Shown: piece by piece, positions 54,840 through 64,000 of the stretch
Numbering within the stretch: the first letter of the stretch is position 1
Layout of the letters: each line of letters opens with the position of its first letter
Assembly: GCF_002575655.3 (NCBI RefSeq)
Contig: NC_053039.3
Location: 218,507,622-218,571,621, forward strand
DNA: 64,000 bases
Reading direction: 5' to 3'
From: Aegilops tauschii subsp. strangulata
Taxonomy: Eukaryota; Streptophyta; Magnoliopsida; Poales; Poaceae
Notes under the pieces: model-generated
Database searches by the model: none
The model's input: the letters and a program-made list of their open reading frames with translations, nothing else
Told to the model about the DNA's origin: nothing
Translations under genes and position numbers: made by a program

Positions 54840-56280
54840 TGTGACGCCCGGATGATCAAGCTACAGTAAACCTCTGCTAATGGTGCCACGTCACCTCGGT
54901 TACTGTTGTTAATCTCGTGTTAGTTCAAAATCGATTCGAGATTCAAACTAAAAATAAAGTCAAACGGTAAAGATTTTCAAATATTAAAACTAAAATGTTG
55001 GGGTGTTGCCAAATAATGCATAGGTAATTATTGTGGAGAAACCACAATTTTATAAAATGTTTAAAGGCTCTAAAGTAATTAAAACAGCAGCTATGAAAAT
55101 TAATTAAGTGCCTTTTAAAAATAATAGTAATGCAAACTATTTTAATTAGGTGTAAAACTTTTTGGGGCAGTAGAATAAATTATAACATTAATTTAGGAGT
55201 TGTATTTATATTTTATAAAACAGAAATTGAAAGAATAAAATAGAAAATAAAATAGATAAAGAAAAGAAAACAGAAAAGAAACAAAAAAAAAGAAATAAAA
55301 CAACCCCCCCCCCAAGCTGGACTGAACGGCCCAGCTAGCCGCCGCACCGGCTGGCCCACCAGGCCCAGTCGGGCCTCCTTATCCCTCCCACTCCCGAAAC
55401 CCTAACCCTATCCACCCCGTCGCCCCCCACTACCCCACTCCTCTCTGGATCCCCTCTCTCTCGCACGTCCCCCTCCTCCCCCCGCTCGATCTGGGCGCCC
55501 CCGCGCCCGTCCCCGCCCGCGCCGCCGCCTGGACCTCGCCGGCCCCCGCCCTCATCCTCGCGCTCCCGTCCGCTCTCCCTCAGCGGCGCCCCTCGCCGCG
55601 CCTGCCGCGTCGCCCTCGACGGCCCGTCGCCGTCCCTCGCCGCCCGGAGCTCCACTAAGCCTCGCCTCGCCCCCGACACCCGCGGCGGCCTGAGGCCGAC
55701 GTCGCCGCGCGGAGCCCCTCCCGACGCCGGACTTCCTCGTCCCCGGCGCCACCCCGACGCCCCACCTCGTCGGTCGCTGGACTGCCCCGCCCCGCCTCTC
55801 CATCGCCGGCCGACCCCGAACCTCACCGCCGTCTGCCTCGTCCTCCTCCCCGTCGGCGCCATTGCGCCTTGCCGCCAAACTCCCCTGCAACGGGGGTCAG
55901 AACCCCATTCCCCCTGCTTCCCTTTCCCCGCCGTCCCGCACATCCACCGTCGTGCGTCGCCGCGCCCCTGTGCACTTCGCCGGGCCGCCGTCCACTCGCC
56001 GTACGCGCCCTTCCCCGCGCGCGCCCCAGCCACTGCCGTCCGCGGCCACCTCCACCCGCGCCCGACCTCGGCAACCGCCGCGCCTGCCTTACTCCTCGCA
56101 CCGGCCGCGGCCTCGCCTAGCGCCGCCCTTGGCCGCCGGCGCCCTGCTGCTGGCCTGGGCAAGGGCCCCGATGGGCTAGCGCCCGTCGCCCGTATCCCCC
56201 TCGCCCGTTCGGGCTGTGCCCGTAGCCCACACCCGCTATGGCTCCTCCTGAGCCACTGACTAGGGGGCCCCACGCCCGTG

Positions 56281-56475
56281 AGAACAAAAAAAAGAATTAA
56301 AAATATATAAATAATAATAATAATTAATTAATTAATTAAAATAAATAAATAAATAAGAAAATAAAAATAAAAATAAATTTAATTAATTAATTAATTAACT
56401 AAATTAATTAAGTTAATTAATCCTGCTTAAATTAATCTAATTAGTTAGTTAATTTAATTAAACAATAATTAACTA
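56281..56475. repeat. AT-rich simple repeats, (aatt)n and (aaat)n
   Basis: About 195 bp of imperfect taat, aatt and aaat units directly after the GC-rich block of the LTR. It is low complexity and probably variable in length between copies. Confidence 0.9.
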
Positions 56476-56956
56476 GATAAACCCTAATTAACCTAAACAG
56501 AGAATGACATGTGGGTCCATTGTCAACCCCTGTTGACTGCTGATGTCAGCATGACATCATGCTGATGTCATAAATCCAATTTCGAATTAAATTAAATGAT
56601 TAATTAAATTCCAGAAATTAGTAAATCTTTAGAAAATCATATCTTTTAAACCGTAGCTCAGATGAAAATACTTTCTACATGAAAGTTGCTCAGAACGACG
56701 AGAGGAATCCGGATACGCAGTCCGTTCGTCCACCACACCTCCCTAACCTATCGAACTCGCAACTTCCCCCCCTCCGGTCCGTCTGTCCGAAAACGCGAAA
56801 CAGTGGGAATACTTTCCCGGATGTTCCCCCCCTTCGCCGGTACCACCTACTGTCGCGTTAGGACACACCTCGCACTGTTCATTGTCATGTCACCGCATCG
56901 TCATGCTTATGTTTGCATTGTATTTACTGTTTCTTCCCCCCTCTTCTCTCCGGTAG

Positions 56957-57031
56957 ATTACGAGACCGACACTGCTGCTGCCCAGTTCGACTACGAAGTT
57001 GACGACCCCTCCTACTTGCCAGAGCAACCAG
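56957..57031 (+). other. Candidate acidic exon A inside the LTR
   Basis: Preceded by a long pyrimidine tract ending ctccggtag (acceptor-like) and followed by GCAAGC after AG, a possible GC-type donor. In phase 1 it encodes DYETDTAAAQFDYEVDD, then PSYLPEQP, a strongly acidic peptide. It joins in frame to the segment at 58296. No upstream start exon was identified. The call is an inference from splice-like signals and phase. Confidence 0.35.
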
Positions 57032-58295
57032 GCAAGCCCCCCCTTGATCACCAGATATCGCCTATTCTTCTCTATACTGCTTGCATTAGAGTAGTGTAGC
57101 ATGTTACTGCTTTCCGTTAATCCTATACTGATGCATAGCCTGCCCTTGCTTCTACTGTTGTTACCTTTACCTGCAATCCTACATGCTTAGTATAGGATGC
57201 TAGTTTTCCATCAGTGGCCCTACATTCTTGTCCGTCTGCTGTGCTATACTATCGGGCCGTGATCACCTGGGCGGTGATCACGGGTATATACTTATATACT
57301 ATATACATGACACTTGTGATGACTAAAGTCGGGTCGGCTCGTAGGAGTACCCGCAAGTGGATCTTTGTGGCGGAGCGACAGGGCAGGTTGAGACCGCCTA
57401 GGTGAGAGGTGGGCCTGGCCCTGGTCGGCGTTCGCGGATACTTAACACGCTTAACGAGATCTTGGTATTTGATCTGAGTCTGGCCATTTGGTCTATACGC
57501 ACTAACCATCTACGCGGGAGTAGTTATGGGTATCCCGGCGTCGTGGTATCAGCCGAAGCCTTCGTGACGTCAGCGACTGAGTGGCGCGCGCCGTGTTGGA
57601 CCGCTTTGACGTAACCGCCGTGATCGTGTGGGTTGCTAGGTCTGCTCGCGGCCGCGTTCGCAACGTGCAGGTGTGCATAGGGCGATGGGCCCAGACCCCT
57701 GCGCGCTTAGGATTAGACCGGCGTGCTGACCGCTCTGTTGTGCTTAGGTAGGGCTGCGACGCGTTGATCTTACAAGGCCGGGCATGACCCAGAAAAGTGT
57801 GTCCGGCCAAATGGGATCGAGCGTGTTGGGTTATGTGGTGCACCCCTGCAGGGAAGTTTATCTATTCGAATAGCCGTGTCCCTCGGTAAAAGGACGACCC
57901 GGAGTTGTACCTTGACCTTATGACAACTAGAACTGGATACTGAATAAAATACACCCTTCCAAGTGCCAGATACAACCCGGTGATCGCTCTCTAACAGGGC
58001 GATGAGGAGGGGATCGCCGGGTAGGATTATGCTATGCGATGCTACTTGGAGGACTTCAATCTACTCTCTTCTACATGCTGCAAGATGGAGATGGCCAGAA
58101 GCGTAGTCTTCGACAGGACTAGCTATCCCCCTTTTATTCTGGCATTCTGCAGTTCAGTCCACGGATATGCCCCTTTACACATATTCCCATGCATATGTAG
58201 TGTAGCTCCTTGCTTGCGAGTACTTTGGATGAGTACTCACGGTTGCTTCTCTCCCTCTTTTCCCCCTTTCCTTTCTATCTGGTTGTCGCAACCAG

Positions 58296-58396
58296 ATGCT
58301 GGAGTCCAGGAGCCAGACGCCACCGTCGACGACGACTCCTACGATACTGGAGGTGCCTACTACTACGTGCAGGCCGCTGACGACGAACAGGAGTAG
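58296..58396 (+). other. Candidate acidic terminal exon B inside the LTR
   Basis: Preceded by a pyrimidine-rich tract and aaccag (acceptor-like). Entered in phase 1 it reads DAGVQEPDATVDDDSYDTGG and then AYYYVQAADDEQE before a stop at 58396. Phase matches the end of the segment at 57031. The peptide resembles no enzyme I know. Confidence 0.35.
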
Positions 58397-58697
58397 TTAG
58401 GAGGATCCCAGGCAGGAGGCCTGCGCCTCGTTCGATCTGTATCCCAGTTTGTGCTAGCCTTCTTAAGGCAAACTTGTTTAACTTATATCTGTACTCAGAC
58501 ATTGTTGCTTTCGCTGACTCGTCTATGATCGAGCACTTGTATTCGAGCCCTCGAGGCCCCTGGCTTGTATTATGATGCTTGTATGACTTATTTATGTTGT
58601 AGAGTTGTGTTGTGATATCTTCCCGTGAGTCCCTGATCTTGATCGTACACATTTGCGTGCATGATTAGTGTACGGTCAAATCGGGGGCGTCACAAGT

Positions 58698-58710
58698 TGG
58701 TATCAGAGCC
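58698..58710 (+). promoter_or_regulatory. Primer-binding site (initiator tRNA-Met) of the LARD-like element
   Basis: TGGTATCAGAGCC, three bases after the LTR, matches the initiator tRNA-Met complement exactly. Confidence 0.92.
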
Positions 58711-61700
58711 GACTGCCTGTAGGAATCCCTCTTTCCAACTCCTTGGCCGAAGTCGAGTCTAGACATTGCAAAAACTTTTACTAACATGGTTGTGTGTCTT
58801 ACGGGCCCACATCGCCATTGGGTGGTATTAGGATCTTTTATTCCTTGTCTATACTCTGGGACTCTGATCTCTCTCCTATTCGGGTTATGTGAATTTTGCT
58901 AAATCTAATATTAGGATCTCATTATCACTTTCACCCGGAGAGCCCCTTATTACTGATGATCGTCTGCTGCATGTGAAGACCCTGAAGATACTCTCCGCTG
59001 ATAACCCGAGAACGTGTGTTCATCGCTTTTGCAATTCCCTTTCATCGATAAACTCCTATGGATAACCACGTATACTCGCCACTCATACAATGTTTCCCAG
59101 TTGATCTTGTTATTACAAGATACCCTGAAATTCTCTCTATTGTTCCGAAAATCCTTTGAGCTTACTGCCTTGCTGTTCTTTGTCACCTGAATACCCCTAC
59201 GGATAATTCTCGCACTTACCGAGTATCCGGTCATCCCCAGTTGGTTCAAGTATTTCACAAAAGTGTTCAAAATATCATTCGATCTTCCGAAAATCTTCAG
59301 GAGCCTTTTTGCTCTTGAAATTCTTGCTTACTTGCATTATGATTAATCTTAAGTCTCGTAATCTTATTGGCACCCTTTGTCATTATCTTTTTGAGTCCAT
59401 TGATTCAATATGTTGCGAATGCTCGCATTCCTCAATCAGATCCTAGAATTCATCCTTCCGGCTCAGACATCTTTAACATGAGCTGGATCTCGACCAATCA
59501 AATCGTCATCGATTGTACCCCTAAGGCTATTCAACTTATCCATCCCTAATCAGAGCATTGCTTCTGATCCCTTGTCTTGGAATTCATAATTCCTTTGCAT
59601 TTGAGCTTGTGAGTTAGTCAGTTGTTTCTATAGTCTGATCTCCTTGCATTCTTTCTTCCTCTGGTTGAGTACTGATGCTCACATCAGATCCCTTGTGGAC
59701 CACCAGACCCTTTTGTCGGATTTTATCCGATAATGTCCTCCATATTAAATAAGCTGGTGAGCTTTTCCTCGGATACATAATGCCTTTGGTAAATTGTATC
59801 CTCTGCTTTGTCAACCATGCTCTACTTCTGAGCTTGTGTTATTTACTCCTGAAGTTTGTAGTATATCTTTCTACGATGCCCCGATGGGTTGAACCTATGC
59901 CTCCCTTAATCTGTGTGAACCCGAAAGATTTCGCGGGACATACTTATCTGGTATTGCACCAGGTAAAACTTTCGACAATTAATGTCATTATCAAAATACG
60001 AGAGGCGAATGGAAGGTTATGCATTGAAGAAGTGGGAGTCGACCTTGCACCTTTGTGTTCATGCCCATGGGCACGATGTAGATCCTATCATGCAAGCTTC
60101 TCTTATAATAATTACCCCCTTGTAATAAGTTCATCTGGTATCCGTGGACGTGGTTCCGACCATGTTTCTCCTTGATTCCGTTTCTCGTGCAAGTTTGAGC
60201 ACTTGTCTTCTGCAGGGCAATACCCTAGTCCAACCTTTACCTTGATCTGTCGTCGAGTATTACCCCCTGGTATCTCGAGATTATCATGGAACTGCATAAC
60301 TTCTTATGAGTTTTTCGTCAAGTGCTACATTCTCACTGATCCCAATTTTCCACGGGCTCTGAGTTATTAGTCACTCGAGAACATCGATAAGCGAATCGAT
60401 TCCGCACTCCGATTCAATAACTCTAAGTAATTCTTGTTGCTTACGAGTGTAATAATCCTTCAAGTCATTCCTAGCCTTATCGGCTATATCATTATCGTGC
60501 AAACTTTTAACTGTGCTACCCGGTCCTTTCCGGAACACAACTTTCGGTGATGAGCTAAGCTTACGTCGATCTTCCTTGTCATATTAGTTCGCCTTGAACA
60601 ACAAGCTTGATTTCAAGTTTGTGCCTTCCCCTTGGTTCCATTAACCTATCGCTTCATCATTCCTTTGACTTGATGTCATCGCCGATCGATTACATCTTCG
60701 TGGAGCCTCTTGACAAAATTTGCTGTGAACATCATCAACATTTTGACTCCTTCCAGGATATCAATGGAATTCTTGATGATAAGTGCCATCCTCGTTCCTT
60801 GGTAATTTGAGTTACCATCGACAACAACCTTTCATTCCTTTCATCACAAACTTGATCAAGTTATGGAGCTCCTTGCTAACCCGCCTATGTTATGTTCTAC
60901 CTTGGAGTATTACATCTTTTATGTCAAGGATATTGTGAGAATTTCTCCACCTCTTGAGAATTCTTGATATAGTAATACTTCTCGCCATCTCCATTTATTT
61001 CTGATCCCCGTGTTGTTTCTAAACAAAATACCGACAAATGGTCTGTGATGTGTAAATTCTAAACTTCTAGCAACCCTAATGCTTTGAAGTTATTGGCCTA
61101 TAGTTTAATTCTACGTCTATGGCTTAATGAATCATCATTCGAACATTGATCGTGCTACCTAGCCCATATTTCGGGTGCACCTTTCAACCAATGTTTAACT
61201 GTGTATGTTTTCCTCGAGCATACGTCATTAAGTCATTCGATCTAGCTATGTTATCTCCTTGTTGACATAGTTGGGGAAATCCATCTTTTGGAGATCTCAA
61301 CGGATTGTCGCTGAGTTAATCAGTCACCTCCTCACCTCCCCTTGATTTAATGATGGACCCTTGTTCAGAACTCGCTTCCATAGTTCATTTCCCGAGAATC
61401 TTACAATGTCGTCTCGTCAATTTGTTTTGCACCTTTTCTTCTCAGGCATCCTGAGTCTGAGGTATCCAAACACCGTTCATATCTGAATCTCGGTCATATA
61501 TGATGGTTGGAACATTTTTCCAAGAGTTATAACACTGGTCTATTATGACCCAATAAGGTGATGATACCCAGCACACCTAGCGGGAGGACCTATTGTTATA
61601 AGTTTTCCTTTTTAGCAAGGTTAGCTATTCTTCCATGAGGAAATTGTAAGACTTACTCTATAAGTTGTTCCTGATGGATCCTTTTTGTTTCCAAAGTCTG

Positions 61701-62861
61701 ATCTTCACCTGTTGACCATGTCAATGCTATCTCGAAGCCTGTCTATGGTACTCCGATTTTCAACAGGAACATTTGAAGCACAATACTAAATGTTTCCTGC
61801 GCAATTATCCAAACACCGCTGTATGGGTAATGGCACGAAATTTCTCTCTCGTACCTAAAGAGTTTTCTACATTATATCATGTCATGGATATCATGCTCTG
61901 CTTGTCCTTGGGAAGGATATACCATTGAAATATGTGTTTAAACACATTTTCCTTTCCATTCTTCTGTTTAATCTGATAATCATATTTTCCTTTCCATTGT
62001 TTGGTTTAACCTTTCTGGTGATCTATATGATCCAAGCAGTAATATTCTCCTGCTTATGTAAACACCTCGGTGTACAACTCTGTCAGTAAGACCCTGTTAC
62101 TATTGTTGGTGACATTTCGGTAACCATCGATGGACGAGAACTTTGCCTAATGGTCCGCCTCGTTTCAACGAGCAGGAAAATGGTTCTCTTCGTTCCTCAC
62201 CCTTGGTACCGACGATGTTGCTGACATATAACTGACAGGCTACCCTCTGACATGCCTTGCTATCATGATCGTGCAAGATGTCACCGCCCTTCCTACTTTT
62301 AACCCACATGGTGGGCCCATAACCCACAGTTCCACAGGATCGAAACCTGACTCTCCTGTGCACCCCTTGTTCCCAAATTTATTCATCGCGCGTGGCCTCG
62401 TATGTAATTCACGGACCACCGTCCTACTGATCTATACTGGCATCAGACATAATACTTATTCCGATTGCTTTGAACCCCTTTCACACTTTGTTTCAGGCTT
62501 CGAACGATTGCCTACCCGTTTGAAACTTCTCATGGTACTTTCTTACTTGCTCTCGGGTTTTCTTAAGATTTAGTTCGAGAGATACTTTCCGCCACCTTCC
62601 CCGATGATATTGACCAGATAGTAAACCCTGCAGAAGTCCGTTCTTCCAGAATACCCCCTTACTCTGTCGTAAGTACGATGGAGTTCCCGAAGAAAGGACG
62701 AAAACTTCATCATGATGACCTGAAACAGCAGAATGAAGAGATCAACGTAATGGATCAACCTCTTCGAGAAGAACAAACAAGACCAAGAACACTCCGTAGA
62801 ATTTCGTAACCCGAACCTTCCCCCTTTACTTCCCTCTTAAATCTCGGGACGAGATTTCTTG
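58711..62861 (+). other. Non-coding internal region of the LARD-like element
   Basis: About 4.15 kb. All frames are short (at most about 130 codons) and show no gag, protease, RT, RNase H, integrase or chromodomain motif on either strand. A phrase near 62310 ('tgggcccataacccacag') recurs at about 18209 in the gag-only Tekay-type element, suggesting shared ancestry of the 3' internal part. Confidence 0.7.
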
Positions 62862-62875
62862 TAGTGGAGGAGAAT
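62862..62875 (+). promoter_or_regulatory. Polypurine tract of the LARD-like element
   Basis: tagtggaggagaat-type purine-rich run directly before the 3' LTR start (62876). Confidence 0.75.
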
Positions 62876-64000
62876 TGTGACGCCCGGATGATCAAGCTAC
62901 AGTAAACCTCTGCTAATGGTGCCACGTCACCTCGGTTACTGTTGTTAATCTCGTGTTAGTTCAAAATCGATTCGAGATTCAAACTTAAAATAAAGTCAAA
63001 CGGTAAAGATTTTCAAATATTAAAACTAAAATGTTGGGGTGTTGCCAAATAATGCATAGGTAATTATTGTGGAGAAACCACAATTTTATAAAATGTTTAA
63101 AGGCTCTAAAGTAATTAAAACAGCAGCTATGAAAATTAATTAAGTGCCTTTTAAAAATAATAGTAATGCAAACTATTTTAATTAGGTGTCAAACTTTTTG
63201 GGGCAGTAGAATAAATTATAACTTTAATTTAGGAGTTGTATTTATATTTTATAAAACAGAAATTGAAAGAATAAAATAGAAAATAAAATAGATAAAGAAA
63301 AGAAAACAGAAAAGAAACAAAAAAAGAAATAAAACAACCCCCCCAAGCTGGACCGAACGGCCCAGCCAGCCGCCGCACCGGCCGGCCCACCAGGCCCAGT
63401 CGGGCCTCCTTGTCCCTCCCACTCCCGAAACCCTAACCCTATCCACCCCGTCGCCCCCCCACTACCCCACTCCTCTCTGGATCCCCTCTCTCTCGCACGT
63501 CCCCCTCCTCCCCCCGCTCGATCTGGGCGCCCCCGCGCCCGTCCCCGCCCGCGCCGCCGCCTGGACCTCGCCGGCCCCCGCCCTCATCCTCGCGCTCCCG
63601 TCCCCTCTCCCTCAGCGGTGCCCCTCGCCGCGCCTGCCGCGTCGCCCCCGACGGCCCGTCGCCGTCCCTCGCCGCCCGGAGCTCCACTGAGCCTCGCCTC
63701 GCCCCCGACACCCGCGGCGGCCTGAGGCCGACGTCGCCGCGCGGAGCCCCTCCCGACGCCGGACTTCCTCGTCCCCGGCGCCACCCCGACGCCCCACCTC
63801 GTCGGTCGCTGGACTGCCCCGCCCCGCCTCTCCATCGCCGGCCGACCCCGAACCTCACCGCCGTCTGCCTCGTCCTCCTCCCCGTCGGCGCCATCGCGCC
63901 TCGCCGCCAAACTCCCCTGCAACGGGGGTGAGAACCCCATTCCCCCTGCTTCCCTTTCCCCGCCGTCCCGCACATCCACCGTCGTGCGTCGCCGCGCCCC
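62876..64000 (+). repeat. 3' LTR (first 1125 bp) of the LARD-like element
   Basis: Starts TGTGACGCCCGGATG and repeats 54840 onward with few differences before the window ends in the GC-rich block. The same spurious minus-strand GC frames appear here (63439-63979). Confidence 0.92.

Larger units (their letters stand above)
54840..58694 (+). repeat. 5' LTR (3855 bp) of the LARD-like element
   Basis: Ends form an imperfect inverted repeat: TGTGACGCCC at the start and GGGGCGTCACA at the end. It has an AT-rich head (to about 55300), a GC-rich block (55320-56270), an (aatt)n/(aaat)n tract, then a mixed 3' half with exon-like segments. Large frames in the GC block on both strands (for example 56273-55335 minus) follow base composition and lack known domains; I do not call them genes. 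Confidence 0.9.
54840..64000 (+). mobile_element. Non-coding long-LTR Tekay-like element (LARD-like), runs off the right edge
   Basis: The 5' LTR (54840-58694, 3855 bp) and the start of the 3' LTR (62876 on) flank 4.2 kb of internal DNA in which I find no gag or pol domain. A perfect initiator tRNA-Met primer site and a purine tract are present. The pre-PPT text 'aatctcgggacgagatttc' matches Tekay-type elements. Long LTRs with a non-coding interior fit the LARD concept (large retrotransposon derivative), mobilised by a related autonomous element. Confidence 0.82.

Noticed and set aside
55335..56273. Long minus-strand open frame (312 codons) in the GC-rich part of the LTR, with a partner at 63439-63979
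   Set aside because: Extreme Gly/Arg/Ala composition with several overlapping open frames on both strands; it follows base composition and shows no domain. Both copies are LTR sequence.

Overview
The window looks like intergenic DNA from a large grass genome of the Triticeae (wheat, Aegilops, barley or rye). Nearly every base belongs to a retrotransposon. The recognisable families (Fatima-like, Sabrina-like and WHAM-like Gypsy elements, and a BARE/Angela-related Copia element) are typical of that tribe. Family names come from memory of terminal sequences, not from a search. I see no ordinary host gene, tRNA or rRNA gene, or CRISPR array.

The layout is one large nest. The oldest visible layer is a plus-strand L1-type LINE, seen at 24908-26451 (end of ORF1 and first codons of ORF2) and 43910-46378 (endonuclease and reverse transcriptase). 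Three LTR elements interrupt it. (1) A WHAM-like element (right end 22233-24907) carries a Tekay-type gag-only element (14343-22232). That element's 5' LTR carries a minus-strand Fatima-like element (948-14342), which in turn carries a Sabrina-like element (3111-10115, TSD ggcgc) and the 3' end of another Gypsy (1-947). (2) A Gypsy element with 0.9-kb LTRs (26452-43909, TSD ggttg) carries a complete plus-strand Fatima-like element (26853-36898, TSD gagcc) inside its 5' LTR. (3) A Copia element (46379-54839) is broken in its 3' LTR by a non-coding, long-LTR Tekay-like element (54840 to the end of the window).

The sense genes (gag, protease, reverse transcriptase, RNase H, integrase) are almost all broken by stops and frameshifts. 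Several elements have no pol at all and would have depended on relatives for replication.

The most interesting content is cargo read antisense to its element. The second Fatima-like copy has a seven-exon minus-strand gene (36103 down to 33301) with phase-matched introns, its own TATA-like box and a protein resembling the PF04195 'putative gypsy type transposon' family. The unrelated Gypsy element has a minus-strand B3-domain-like gene (42678 to about 41877), also with its own TATA box, in the same place between pol and the 3' LTR. The long LTR at 54840-58694 also holds two phase-matched exon-like segments encoding an acidic peptide, joined by a candidate GC-AG intron.
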